Source of the DNA: Cladocopium goreaui
Taxonomy: Eukaryota > Sar > Dinophyceae > Suessiales > Symbiodiniaceae
Direction: 5' to 3'
Length of the DNA stretch: 64,000 bases
Assembly (NCBI GenBank): GCA_947184155.2
Contig: CAMXCT020001101.1
Coordinates: 186,001 to 250,000 of the forward strand
The notes beneath the pieces were generated by a model. The model was not told where the DNA came from. It searched no databases and worked only from the letters and a program-made list of their open reading frames with translations. Positions 1 through 15,100 of this stretch are shown in pieces. Made by a program: the position numbers and the translations under genes. Every line of letters starts with the position of its first letter. Positions within the stretch are counted from its first letter, which is position 1.

Positions 1-186
1 ATGTCTGTCTCGCTTGTAAGCGATCCCACTGAGGTTTCAACATCTCAAAACTACACAACAACATATAAACATTCATCAGCCAATTTCAAAACTAAAAACA
101 AACAAGTCACACATTCCATGCCAAAAGCAAATGTGGCCCCATTTTATTAACCTCAAATGCTCATGGCAATGGGACAGGGTCCCACT

Positions 187-3100
187 TCACTTAGTCACGA
201 TTTGATCGCGAGGTCGTCGGAACATCTTTAGCCGTGCCTCACGTTCAGCTTTTCGTTCCGCACGCATCTCCTGCTGACTTTGGGGTTCCGAAATTTCAGC
301 CAGTGGCCCATTCAGTTCCATGTTCCAAGTATTGTTCCTGAGGCCTGTGAGTTCGATTTTTTCTAGGGGATAAAATTGGGATCCACACAGGGCATAGGGC
401 AAGTCACTCGAAAATCTGGAAGGTAACAGTCTCCAACAGTCTCTAACAGTCTCTACATGATGATACTGGGGGGTACCATTTGTAGCTGGTCATCATTTGC
501 AATCAGGTTGAACATAAACATAGCTAAAACATGCAAAAACCACGAACCTGCCATACCTGAGTCACAGCGATGTCACTAGGTCTGATACAGAAAACCACAT
601 GCAGCCACGAAGCAACCACTTACTATTACTGAGCTCCATTTACCAACTTCAGGTGATAAATGAGTTTCCGAGTGGTGAAACGTTCCCACCCCAATTTCAA
701 CTAAGCTCCACTCCAAAAGGATCCTTCCAAGGGAAAGACAATCACCGCCCCTCCTCCAGTTTTTGATCGTTCATTTCTTTTGCAGCTTTGGTGTAGGAGA
801 ACTCCCCCCCCTCTTCCTGCACGTCTCGGATCATCAGCTGATGCTGATGCGGCAGTTCATGGCAATGGACGATCCCCGGGAAAAATCAATGAACCCGATC
901 TTAATGGGAAAATCACCTCTAAATCAACAGGGGATTCTCCATTGTCATGTTCGATTACAGTGGTGTAACATTGTGTAACTACAGTATTTTCGAAATCAAC
1001 GCTCTTTCCTTAAAGATGTGTCCACACTAGGGAGAAGCACGTGGGCCATTGCTGTTTTGGAAAGATCACCCATTTCTGCATTTGAACCCAAAGCCTTCCT
1101 GCCTAAATCATAAAACCTCCCCTTTTCTTTGTCAAAACCATGGATTTAGGTGAATAACTACAATTATGCAGTACCATATACGTTATTTAGCTTAATCATG
1201 CAGTACCTCCCATCTCTAACTCAAATTGTTGACCCAAATATTGGGATCAGTAAATGCTCTTAAAATGACCAGCTTTTTATCGGTCTGCTGGTAGTATGTA
1301 CCTCATTTGTGAGCCATTCCCACTTTGTTCCTTTTCCTCAACTTTCAAAAAATGAGATACCCATGTTTTATCTTGGTTTATGAAAAAGTAATATTTTGTC
1401 CAGTTTCAGGAAGCTCCCCCAATTTATAAGTTGGCTGACAACCCCATGAAACATCATGAAACTATTTATATACATATCCGGCATAATTCCATCCACGTTA
1501 TCATAGTTGCAAAGGAAGGCACCCTATTGTTCGCGGGTCTCTTGCTGTGAGTCATACCCAGTTTGCACTATTTTTGAGCCATCCACATTCCGCCCGTTTA
1601 CTGAACTTACAAAAATTATACAGAGATGAAATAGAACAAATTCACCAACCTGAAACACGGCCACTTGGGGATGATTCCCCTAATATATACTACTGTAACC
1701 ATTGGTCCGATGAACCAATTGAGATCGTCATAAGGGTTTGTCAACAGGCTACCTCCAATTCCAATGGATTATAATTCATCACTAATTGTCGCCATTAAAA
1801 TGGTGATTTGGAGGCCCCATTTTTTTCAATTTTCAGCCACACACACCCATAATTCATCCAGGTAGGTCCTTCTTTTTCTTCAGGTCCGTGCGATCGCAGA
1901 GATATCGCTTCGTGGCATCATCCAGGCTGGTGCGAGAACCACCCTGGGGCCAAGCGATGTCAAGAGAACAATAAGATGGCTAACATCATCCAGGCCCAAC
2001 AAAAAAAACTTGTCTAGTTGCTGAAACATATACAATTTATAATGCAAACTTCTAAGGTACTATAATGCAAACTATCCACGGTTTCCACAGATAAGATCGG
2101 GATCCGATGGACAGATGCTGTTTTTTTTTAGCCAAGTTTGACCAAGCCCGGTGGTCCCCCCAGGTTCAACCAGTGGCTTTCTAAACCACAGGAACCTGTT
2201 GGATAATTTTTTTGACCCCAAAAAATATCCAACAGATTCCTGTGACACATAGTTACTATCACAATTATATATACCCTCTGGTTATTTGACATAGCCATGG
2301 AAAATCACCATTTTTAATAGGTAAACCATCTATAAATGGGCCATTTTCCATGGCTATATTAAATAACCAAAGGGTAATTATATCAAACATATCCTATCCA
2401 TAACTCCTACTTCTTGGAGTTGTGAACCAACCAATTGGGGGGGCCACGGCTTGGTCCATCGTCTCGATCGTCGAAAAATCGTCTCGATCACCGGGCGGCC
2501 GTGCATTCACCGCCACGGCAATCTCCTCGCAGACCGGCTTCACCTGCCGGAGAAAGCCCGTTTTTTTTGGGAAAAAACCATTGAGTTTGCGTGAAGACAG
2601 GAAATAGGGTGTATAATGTATGGTGTATATATATATAATATATATATATAATATATATATATAATATATATATATACATGTATATAGCCCTAATTTTGCT
2701 GGTTAATCAATGTTAGTCATAATATGTCTCCTAACAAACCATTTTTTGAGGGTATATATATATATATATTATGATGGAGAGCTGTGGTAAATGTGGCCAA
2801 AATAGGTCCAAACCATGGTACATTGCCATTCACTGCTTAAAGTGGCGAAAGTGCTGGGTGGATCCAAGGTTCAAGTTCCTTCCCACAAACATGGTACTTG
2901 GGGACGTATCCCAGTTTGTAACTCGCTAAAACCATATATTACATATTATTACCATTGGATATGGCCGCTCCAAAAAAACAAAGCTGTACTTGGGGGTGCA
3001 GTTGCGGTTAGTGATTATACACTCCATTTTTGACATCATATGACATGTATAACCGTAGTATGGGGGTCATATCCCAAGCTTTTCTCGGAATAACCATACT

Positions 3101-6100
3101 GCCTTGTCGTAGTTGGTGGTCAACTTGCTTCCCAGGCGATCCTCCGTGCCTGACGATGGGGCCCAAGTGGATCCCCGACGCCAAAAAAGCTTAGTTCAGC
3201 CAATAGCATCCGATGATAATGGTGAAATAATAATTATTTATAATTAGCAATGATTGATAATGATTAACTAGTAATGATCGATAATGATTAATAATGGCTA
3301 CAGTAATCAATAGTTAATAATTGATATTCAATGAGATGCTCTCCGGTAATCAAACATACCTAGCTGGGACATCCAAGCACTAAATGGGGGTTTAGTTCGC
3401 GCGGAAAATCAACGAACAACATAAATCTGATGACCGGAGTTCTCCCATGGTTTTTTTGGGTTCACGGGAGGATCATCTGGTCGCCACTTCCCAGCTCCAA
3501 CCTGGCAACCTGGGAAGTGGTCGCCGCTTTCAACCCATTCCCCAAACTACTATTACTCAGTGGCAATCATCATCCTCAATTTAATGTTTTGTGCTGGATT
3601 CATGTTTAAAAAAACGCAAACAAACAACCAGTCAGAGGTTTATCAGCAAGGTTCCTCAGATCGAATCTAACAATGATCCAACCCAGGCAGAACACGGGCG
3701 GACCTTTCATGTCGTAGCCCTCGAAGTTACCACTCTTGATATCATTCTCCAGGGACAACGAGTTGATCTGGCCACGTTTTGGATGATCCAAAGATGAAAA
3801 AGACCTGAGATTTCTGAGTTCGAATGGGAACTTTTATAGGATATGGATTTAATAGGATTTAATGGGATATTCAACCAACAATCATTATCACATACAGTAA
3901 CTGATGTCTGATTGACCAGGAGCTGCTTGGCTCCCCATTTAGTAGGGAACGGCGGCCAAACTTTAACAGGACAGTGAAGTTGGGATGCCCCGTTTTGTTG
4001 CAAGATCGGTTGATCTGGTATTGCTATGTCTTGGCTGTGAGGAATGTCAACAAAACATGACCGATGGGTACATCGTGAAAGGATGCTACTCTCAATACAC
4101 AGCGAGTGCATCAGTTGCTATCTGGGTGAAAACCTGCACATCTGTGTGCTGCGAAAGCCACACTGGTCAAGACGCACAATATGGCGAGTCAGCCATCAAC
4201 AAGCTGTCACGCTCAAGATTTACCTAGACTTGATTTGGAGGATGGTAAATATCTAGCATCAAATCTACACCGGCAGTTTTACCAAGGCAAAAAAGTTCAG
4301 CATGAAGCCCAGAAACTGATCATCTCCAAAAAGAGTTTTCAAAGACACAGCATCTTTTTTCGAGGGGCAATGGCTGAGAGTTTTCAAAGGGGGCACACTA
4401 TTGAAACAGAACAATGACACACACCCCAAAGATTGCACCAGGATGGATCTACTTAAACACATAGGATGGATGCAAAAAAACATCCCCAAGATAGGATATA
4501 TGACATACCAATAGGGATGCATCGGGCAGAAACCCAGACGTTGGATAATAATGGATAATATGCATTTGGGCAAATTACTGTACTGGTTGGTGGTTTCAAC
4601 CCCTTTGAAAAATATGAAAGTCAATGGGAAGGATTGTCCCATATATAATATGGAAAAAATGTTTGAAACCACCAATCAGTATATGCCCTCTGGTAAACTA
4701 ACATAACTATGGAAAATCACAATTTTCAATTGGTAATTCCACTATAAATGGCCATTTTCAATAGCTATGTTAAATTACCAGAGGGTAACTCACAACACTA
4801 AAAAACATCACAATAAACTGCTTCAGGTCACTCGATTCTTGCCCGCCAGCATCATGTCGGCATGGGCACCTCGGTCCCATCGCATGGTCCCATGGTCAGA
4901 CCGTCGCTCGTTGGGGATGAAAATAAACAGTAAACAAACCAGCTAGTACTACTCTAGTACTTGGGGGTGCAAGCAGTGGTTACGTTACATAATATATATA
5001 TATATTATATCCATTATGTGGGGTTCATATGATCCCAACTTTAGGTTTTTAATCCCAACCTATGAAGTAATTCTTTGATTTTTTGCCATGTTTATTCCCA
5101 TAGTACACTCTCACAGACCTAAACCCACCTCAAATGAAGCATCGTTGCGGCTGTTGGGGGTTCCTGCGTCCGCAAAACCCCCCAGCTTTTGATTGGTCAA
5201 CAGATTTCCCCAGCTGTTGTTGGTTAAACAATGCTAAACCCGAACTTTGAGCTGGTTAAAAACATATCCAAAACCGATTCTGGTGGCAACGTCCCGACAT
5301 TTAGATTAGGATGATGAAAAACCATCTCTAGAGAGAAAACCTGGATAATTGTGTCAACTAAGTACTATGTGATGTTCCTACCAAAAAAAAACATATATCA
5401 TTACTAAGAACATCCCAAATTTGAGTACAGGGTGGTGCCCGCCCAGTTATGTTTGTTTATAATCCCCTTTAACCTCCTTTAACAAATTCGTTGTATCCCC
5501 CATAAATCCAACAGTTAACTCTGGACCTGCCCCCTTGGCCGCTGACCTTTGGGGACTCCGAGGCCGCCCACCAGCAGGGCCTGAGGTCCAAGTCACCACA
5601 GGTTTCAATACTGAAATGGTCTAATGACTGGATGGTTTGGGGGTAACCTCATTTTAGAACACCTCCAAATGGCTTCGGTTTTACATACCATATCATACAT
5701 GAAACATAGAAAAACACATGGTGAGAAGTGAAGGTTTAACCATCACAAATTGAGGATTTAACTAATAGGGAATCTTTGATGGGATATTTGATAGGATATG
5801 GTTTGGAAGATGATTTCCGATTTAATGTAGCCATTTTGGCCATAAATGTATTTTCCTATGTTAGATCTAGTGTCCTATTTGATAACCGTTTATGGGTTGA
5901 TTTCCTACGTTAAATTTCGTTTCAACCCATCAAGCGGCCATGAAATGCTACGGAAAACTGACCATTTGAACCTGGATGATCTTCGGAAACTGGAAGGTCA
6001 TCTCACTCGTAAATTGGGTCCATTGGTACGCCTCTTTGAACCACAAAGATGGGTACCAGTACTGTATAAGGCAGGGAGATCACTTTGGCCATAAATTTCC

Positions 6101-9100
6101 ATCACTTTAGTCCTAAATCATCCCATGACCACCGATGATCGCTTCAGGCAAAAAAAACAACCACTTTGGCCATAAATCAGAGTTACAAATCTCCATCACT
6201 TTGGGCATAAATCAATTTGTTCGACGAACGATTGTCACCGTGATCATAAATTTACAGCACATTGGTCACAAACTTCCAGGTTATGCATCCAAAACACACG
6301 TCTAGGGTTACCTCTCTTTCCTTACCCCACGAGCAACAGGACATGTGGTCTGGCAGTAATAGATACATTCTTTCAATGCGTGTGCCAGCTAAGTCCTGCC
6401 AGTAACATCCTCATTATACCAATGTTTTGCTACATTCTGAGTTGTCGTACTGCGCTGCTGCATTGTGTCGGGTCATGTTAGGCATTCACAATTTGCAGCC
6501 CACAGCCGCGAAGCATATACTATACAGCACTATGGCCAAGCATTGTTAAGCGCAAACGAGGACAGGTTGGAATCATACAACGTTTTCCAATCCAGTACCT
6601 CAACTTGTGAAGCAAGAAAAGGGATGCAACTATCTTGATAGAATATACACGCATGCAGGCCACTAAAAACTGATGTGTGTATATATATATATGTATATCT
6701 ATTATTAAGATAGATAGATAGATAGATAGATACATAGATAGATAGACAGACAGATAGATAGATAGATAGAAGGATGGATAGATAGATAGATAGATAGATA
6801 GATAGGCAGATCGATAGATAGATAGATCGATAGAACGATAGATCGATAGATCGATGGATGGATAGAAAGATAGAAAGATAGAAAGATAGATAGATAGGTA
6901 GATAGATAGATCGATAGATAAATAGATCGATAGATAGATGGATAGATAGATAGATAGATAGATGGATGGATAGATAGATAGATAGGTAGAAAGATGGATA
7001 GATGGATAGATGGATAGATGGATAGATGGATATAGATGGATATAGATGGATAAATGGATAGATAGATAAATAGATAGATAGATAGATGGATAGATGGAAA
7101 CATGGATAGATGGATAGATGGATAGATGGATAGATGGACAGATGGATAGATGGATAGATGGATCGATGGATCGATGGATAGATAGATAGGTAGATAGATA
7201 GATAAAATAGATTTATGTCTATGACCCAGGAAAGTTCTCTCCAGTAACATGCGCGATACCGCAACCACGCCACACACTAGGTTGGGGAAATCTCAAGTCT
7301 GACGTGCTGTTCGGCTTACATGCAAAGTCACGCGTCACTTTTGCTATCGATGCACATCAATGGCAGCCGTTATCGCCTTGCGCGTGTGCGTGGAAGTGAT
7401 CTCTGCTTTCGTCCAGGACGAGGAACCACGAACCACGAACCAAGGACCTAGGACCGGGAACAAAGAAATAACCCGGAACTACAAACCAAGAGCCAAGAAC
7501 CATGAACCAGGAACGAAGCCAGCAGCAAGAACCAAGAACCAGGAACCCGGAACCAAGAACCAGGGACCGCAAACCAAGAACCATGAACCAGGAACAAAGC
7601 GAAAAGCAAGAACCAAGAACCAGGAACCAAGAACCAAGGACCAAGAACCCGGGACGAAGGCAGCGTCAAGAACCAAGAACCAGCACCCGTGAACCCACAG
7701 CCAGGCAACGGGAAACAGAAAAACCAAGAACCGGGCACCGGGGCTCACTAGAGGAAGGAGTGTCTACTTCACGGCCAAAGCGATTAGAATACATAATGAT
7801 AATAATTAATAAATACATTCATATAATATATATATATATATATACATGTGCGTACTCTGTACATTTTTATAATGATCATATGATACCAAATAGTATGTAT
7901 TTATAGAATTTTAAAGATACATATTACTTGATATATTTATACTAACCCCCAAAACAAACAAGCTACTCTGAGGGTCAGTTGTTCTCGTCCACTTGGGGAG
8001 CCCCCACAGATGCCACTAGTTCTCTTCGAGAAGTCTGCAGCTTGGAGCAAGTGATGGAGTGATGGCTGTGAAACTGGGGACTTCCAAACTGCCCATGGCT
8101 TTCCATGGGAAACTGCTAAATCCCATGGATTTCGGGATACCCTATTTTCAAAAATCATGTGGAATCTGATTCCAGACCTGTGGACAGCTTTACTTGAAAC
8201 ATGTCTTACCAACGTTGATACAACAGTGCAACATGGTTCTGCGAAGAGTATCATGCACATGATGTGACCATCATATGAAGTCAGTTATTTCATCAGAACT
8301 TGGAAATACAGCATCCACATTTCCGTACATATAGTTTCCTCAACCCTTCGAAACCAGCCTCAATGAATGCAGGCCTCAAACCTTGGCAATTGTCGGAGGT
8401 TGAACGGTTGAACTGCGATGGTTGGGACCGCAATGTGATTGAAAAACCTATGGAAAAACAATTATTGATTCAACTTAAAGCCAGTGAATTTGGAGCTTGC
8501 AAGACGATTTTCTTCATCTTTCCTCTGTCCGGATCCATGTCAATTCTGACCTAGTGGAGTCCGATCGAGTGAGACACACCGAACAGAACCTCCGCTCAGC
8601 AAGTCACCGAGCACGGCTATGCAAAGACCAGCGGCCAAGAAGCCTCACAAGGGATGAATTGTGGGATTCTTGGATCGCAACCTCATTTCTTCATCTTTGT
8701 TCTGGATTTTCATCATGGTTCTGGGCGTGAAAATAAGGCGTGCGTCTTCTCAAATGGGGAGGATTCTCCTATACTTTTACCATCATTCCAATGAGCTTGC
8801 AATGTGTTTCCATTCCAGGCACCATTTGAAGAAGCTCCATGAGATTGAGGAATTGAGGGCTCATGGTCATCCCACCATCATTACAGATTATATAACAATG
8901 ATTAACCCCTGTGAATGGAGACCGATTCTCCCCTTTTATAAGAAAAGAAGCGATGTATATAACTTGACCATGGCATGTATGTTGTGCCATTTTCCTATTA
9001 TGGCTGGTTTCATCGATATATCTATCTATCGAGGTACATATATATATATCCCTATCATTGCAAATCATTGCCATATTTCTCCAACATGTGAAACCCCAAA

Positions 9101-12100
9101 TTCCATGCTTTGCAAAATCCATCATAGCCCATCGAACATACGGCACTTTTCAAAAGCACAACTGGGATGATTCCAATGAGTACCCGGTCGGCCCACAGCA
9201 GCTGGACCGATAGCTTACTGATCTTCCGTTTTGTATCTTTTGGCATTTATTTCTTATATACTCATATCATCTAATATCCAAAAGGATGGAACAGTCATTT
9301 ACCAATTTACCACTAATTTAGTAGGATGTTACTTTTCTATAAGGAGCTAGTAATCATCCCAGCGTTTATACAATGTGAATTCAAACACGTCATCCCGCAT
9401 GGCCAATACATGTCCTACCAACTACAAGAACCTTGCAAGCAAAGCTTGGGACACCTCAAGTTGACATGGCTGAGAATGTGGCAGCGTTGAAATTCCTATG
9501 TTCACAACTCACAACATCCCAAAACTCATGATACCCTCTGGTAAACGTTTACATAGCTATTGAAAATGGCCCAGTCGAAATAGTGGATAACTACCCATTT
9601 AATAGCATGGTGGATCTTTCCATCGTTTTTTGTAAAGGTTTACCAGGGGCTAATTGATTTCCTATCACATATGTGTGTTCTCTTGGCTTTCATTGCAGCC
9701 TGGCCGGAACTGTTCAGAATGCATGTTTTGAATGGAAAAAATGAACCGGAAAGCGGGCCCTTGAAGAAACTCTCTGGGCATCACACCATGATTGAGTTTG
9801 CTTCTGATTCTGAGGCATTTGGTGTTGTCTTTGGCTTGTTGGGTATATAAAACATCAACCCAAATTGGAATCCTATTGCCCAGGACCGGAAGGAGTTCTC
9901 AAAAATTATCAAACACGTGTTTTGTTTTTGTCGGCACGGCAACCCCTTGTTCAATCATGGCAAAGTTTACCCACTTAATATAGCGACAACTGCCATGTTC
10001 AATGGTAAATCATCTACACATGGGCCAGAGGGTAGCTGTCCTCAAAAAACAAGTAATATCAATATCTTAAAATGAACCCATTCGGCAACCATTCGTCAAA
10101 TTTTACCCCGGTTCCCTACTACAGAAACATGTGGAAGAGATTTCCAGGGTGTGACTCCACAGCTGCCGCCTCCAGTCACTTTCGAGCGCGACCTGCACTG
10201 ACCCAGTCTAACAAGAAGACTTGGGCGGCAATCATGAAATTAAATCGGGATTCTGTTACCAAATGAAGTCTAGGTTTACCAATTGTATGCAGACGTTGAA
10301 AGTCCAGGTATAACACAAGAAAACGATGAGTGGGTCAACACGTTTTGACCATAAAATAAAGTTGGAAATGGGTAGATTGGTATATCACCCCGGCAGCCAA
10401 ACATGGAATCCAAAAAAGGTAGTGTCCAATTGGGGAAAAAAATACTCCCATGCCATGTCGTAGATCGTGCCATCTTAGTTTTGATGACTCTGGATACGTG
10501 GCTAGCAGGTATGAAGAGTCATTTGCTGATAGGTCTATTGTGATGACAAAGAGCTTTGCAAACACCATCCCAGCACAAGCGTGTCAAACTTTGCAAAGGG
10601 ATGCTAAGGTAATATACGGTAGGTTCTGACACAATGTGATGTATAGTATAAACACTGATCACGGATTTCAGATAATTGTGTTTGCGTTCACTTATGGGGT
10701 CAAGTGGAAGACTGAACAAGTTGAGTAAGGCATACCCTCCTACAAACTAACATGGAACCCAAAAAATGCGGTCTGGCGTATGTATTTCCCATTGCAAAGG
10801 GTTGCAATCGCTGAGAAAGTTGCAACTGCAGTCAAGGCTGCCAAGATTTTAATTTTACCTGTCCTCCCACTGGGGTCACAACCCTTTGCCATCCCAATTA
10901 CATCCAGCCAAACCAAGGTGTCATGAATCACAGAGCTGAATCTTTGCTGAAATCAGAGGAATTTGGGGATGATGTCTCGTAGCCACCATCACTGGTTCAT
11001 GATTTCAACCTATCCGAAAGATTAATCTACCGGGATCATTGTAACAGTGGGAATGTAAATTATGATCAAAACAAATTCTGAAACCATGTACAGTAGAACA
11101 TCATTTATCTTGGCACCATGGAATATATACAGTAATATAGAACAATCCACAGACAATGAATCACATACTTTTTGAAGATTTTCCATAGAAAACTCTGAAA
11201 TCGCCTAAAGTAATTTCTGTTATGATTCCAAACAAAAAAACAAGGAATTGCCACTAATGAGTTGATCTCGGCCTGGCCATTGCTGCCCAACCCAAGCTGC
11301 CCACAGAGGTTGAGCCAATAGAAAGCTCGAGCGAAGACAAGTTTCCAAAACGGAGTTTAGCAAGGTGAAATCCAAAAAATGCGTGTTTTTTTGTTTATGG
11401 GGATTAAGTAGCATTGGTAAGGGCTTCGACTCGACTATCACAGATATGGATGATAGTTGGGCGATGATTCTGACGGATTAAATTTATAGTGTATATATAT
11501 ATATATGTATGATTGTATGATTATATATATAATTATATATATATGTATGATTGTAAATATATATATATATAATTATATATATAATTATATATATATAATT
11601 ATATATATACATGATTGTATATATTATGATATAATATGATATAGATATTCGGGATTATCATACGTATTCATACATATTCCATCCTGGGGATCCCCATTCA
11701 CCAGGCGTTACCAATTTTTTTGGGAAGGGATTTTCCAATCGGTGTCAGCTCAGCAGACCAAGCCTAGGTGGGGAAGGGAACATGAGTCATGTGATATAAC
11801 ATGCCATAATCAAACACGAGAGTCACAGTCACCAACAAAATGGAGACTCGGTTGATCAACAAACCTGGTGGATGATTTAAGAGGGATAGATCATAACAAA
11901 CCACGACATCGCAGAGACTTCCATTGGGACAGACCATTGTCTGAACAAAGGCTATTAGCTATACCATGTTATACCTGAGGTGCACTGCGTCAAGAACGGC
12001 TGAGACAGACATACACACTCACAGCTATTTGAAAAGCATTGAAAAGTGACATTGGCATGGACTGGCACCTTCATCAAACATCAACTGTAGAATCTGGGAC

Positions 12101-15100
12101 TTTCAAACTAAGAATAGGGCATGCCGAAATCTGATTCAGCATCATGAATCCTCACTTTCTCCGAACAAACCCATCTGCTTGGTGGTGTCAACAGGTCAGT
12201 TTTCCCGCGCTTCTTGCCGCTGCCGAAAATTTGGAACAGGAGCTCAATATATTCCCTCATTTTTTAAACATGTGGGATCCCTTTCGCCCAACCATTTATG
12301 GTAACTTTGTCAATTGTTCATAATCTCGCATTATTGGGCATATATGTTCCAGCTTCAGGACGATTAAAGCATGTTAACTCTACCCTTGATTTGGATGGTT
12401 GACCCCTCCTTTTTTCGGAGAAGTTCCCCATGCCCCCGCTGAACCCGCCATCCTTTTCAGAGAATCTCGCAGCTTGGCGTTTCGCGGCCACCCAGGGTTG
12501 GTCAACATCATGGCATTGCCCTCACCTTCCTCGCATTTATGATGATTTCATGGGTTTTTGTTCATGGGATGTAACTAACCAATAGATATGATGATAGACA
12601 ATGAAAGACCATAAACCATAAAAGGGGTGGGCCTGAAAATGGCGCCCAAAATGGCTATGGTACTGCATGCAACTGATGATTAATCACTGCATCCAACTGA
12701 TGAGAAATAGGGTTGTGAGTAAGTGAGTAAGAACCACAACATAATTACCACGACAGTGGATTTGCGCATGTGAATGAGAAAATGGAATGACATGAAGCAC
12801 CATTCATAGCTGCAGGGCACAGCAATGCCGGTACGTGCCACTTCACCAAGCCTTGTTCTTCCTATGAATGTGCTTTTACAAAGGAACATTCCCAGAAGGA
12901 CGCATATTTGCCTGCCAATCATAGCAAAGTGACTCTGCTGGTCCCCTGGCAAAGAGCACCCACCATCCAATGCAAAGTGTGTAGGTGCATCAAATTTATC
13001 AATTTTGCAGGGTACAGTAATTACAACCAAGAGGGATGAAACGTGTCCTAATCACAGGCTTGTATCAAAGTAGGACTCTAAGATTTCAGAAGTCATAACT
13101 TAGATGGTTTCAACCCATGACCCTTGCCGATTTAAGTCACCTATTCACCTGAGATGGTTCCGCAAAAACCATGTTTTCACGCGTAAAACCTTCACCAACC
13201 CACAGGTGACCGTCTAGATTATACACTCAATGAATCTCAATGATCTGTTTAAAATTGCCGCAGCACTTCAAACGCGCCACAGCTGTTTCCAACCGCGGCA
13301 TGCGGCATGGTGGGCACGCAGAATGGCTCACAAACCATCCACGGCACTGTGATCTGGCCCATGATGAAGATACTCCCCCAAAACATGTTCACTGGACCGG
13401 TCCAAAGATGCCACTTGAAAGTGTGGGAATCACTAAATGTCTGAAATTCCAGTCTAGGCGGCTCAAGTGATGTGAAATGCGACAGATTACGAAAATTATG
13501 ATACCAGTGTCTGATGTGTCGATGCTCTTGAACAATTCGAATTTCGGATACCTGAACGGATGGTTCTTACTAACACGATGCCTGTCAAACTTCGGACCCA
13601 CAGTAATCAGACCTCGGTGTCCTTCACGGACACCGATCATCTGGCCAAGATATCTATAATTCAAAATTTCAGTGTGGTTCCTCCTTAGCTACAAACTAGC
13701 CTTCATAACCATCATGAGGAGGTTGTTCTGATTTTCCCAGATCCATGTTTCCCCCGGTTTGCAGCATGGTCCAGCATCATTCAGCAGTTGCATGGCAATT
13801 TTGGGTGCCGGAATCCTGCCAGAGTGACATGCCCTGGCGCGATCACCATATGAAAACAAACCTCTGGATGATTTTAACGTGATTGGAGTACCGCCTTGAA
13901 AGGGAGGGTTTCACATAGCGCAAGAGTTGTGGTCTTTGGTTGATTTTCCCTGATACTCCTGGTCATTTCTATCTTGGTATGGACAGTCAAAGGAGGCTTA
14001 TGTACAGGCCATAACCCGTGTTTCAAACATAGACATATATAGCTGGGCTACACATAGACACCATTTGAAGGCGAGGGCCGGGGGGGCCATCAATCAGATT
14101 TGATTTTTGCAGACATTGCCATGCAGTCATACAATTACATGTGTAACATATCCGTGGTTTTGTTGGTTGGCAATGATCACACGTCTCGTGGTTCTTCTGT
14201 GTGCTTGTCATGATATCCACAATTTTCTATATAGATGTTTGGTGGATGATGGGATGATGTTCTCATTTGTGTGGTTGACTTGTAATGATTCACCAACTTC
14301 AAAATTTGCTCCCATTACCCGTTTTTGGTTGATGATATCAATATGAAAAAGTCCGGTGGGTGATGTCCTCATCCACCACTGGTGATCCAAGCAGCTTTTC
14401 AGCTGGCCCATGCCAGCAGTGACCTCTCCCAGGTTTTCCACCCAGCAAGCGATTCCTCTGTACATCTAAGGGCGACCCCAGTGGCAGGGGACGATTTGGG
14501 TAGGGGTCAACAATGCTTCCCCCTCAAAACAAAATTGCTTTCCTTCGAGTCACCCCCACCGTGACAAAGTATATTTGTCAGAGTTTCTGACATCTCATCT
14601 GGAAGCATATATGGCATATATTTTCTGACGTTCTATCCTGGCATTCTATCTGACATTGCGTTCTGACAGTCTATTCTGGCATTCTATCTGGCATCTATTC
14701 TGACATCATATGTGGCATCCTTTCTGGCATCTATTCTGAAATTTACTCTGGCATTCTATCTGGCATTATTTGTGATATTTTGTGATATAAATTCTATCTG
14801 GCATCTATTCTGAAATTCTTTCTGGCATTCTATCTGACATTCTATTCTGGCATTCTATCTGCGTCTTTGCTGACATGCTATTCTGCCATTCTATCTGGCA
14901 TTCATTCTGGCATTCTTTGTGACATTCATTTTGGCATTCGTTCTGGCATTCTTCCTGGCATGTATTCTTGCATGCATTCTGGCATTGTCGCTGGCATTCT
15001 ATGTGACATTCTATTCTGGCAATCTGGCATCTATTCCAAATTTCTCTCTGACATAGGCACTGCCGGACCTCAACCGCGAGCGCCAGATCTCAGTTGGGTC

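Noticed and set aside
6530..7277. ORFs of 190 and 247 codons rich in Ser, Ile, Tyr and Leu
   Set aside because: Pure translation of the GATA microsatellite.
7360..7906. ORFs of 89-134 codons on both strands
   Set aside because: Minisatellite of AACCAAGAACC units; composition keeps all frames open.
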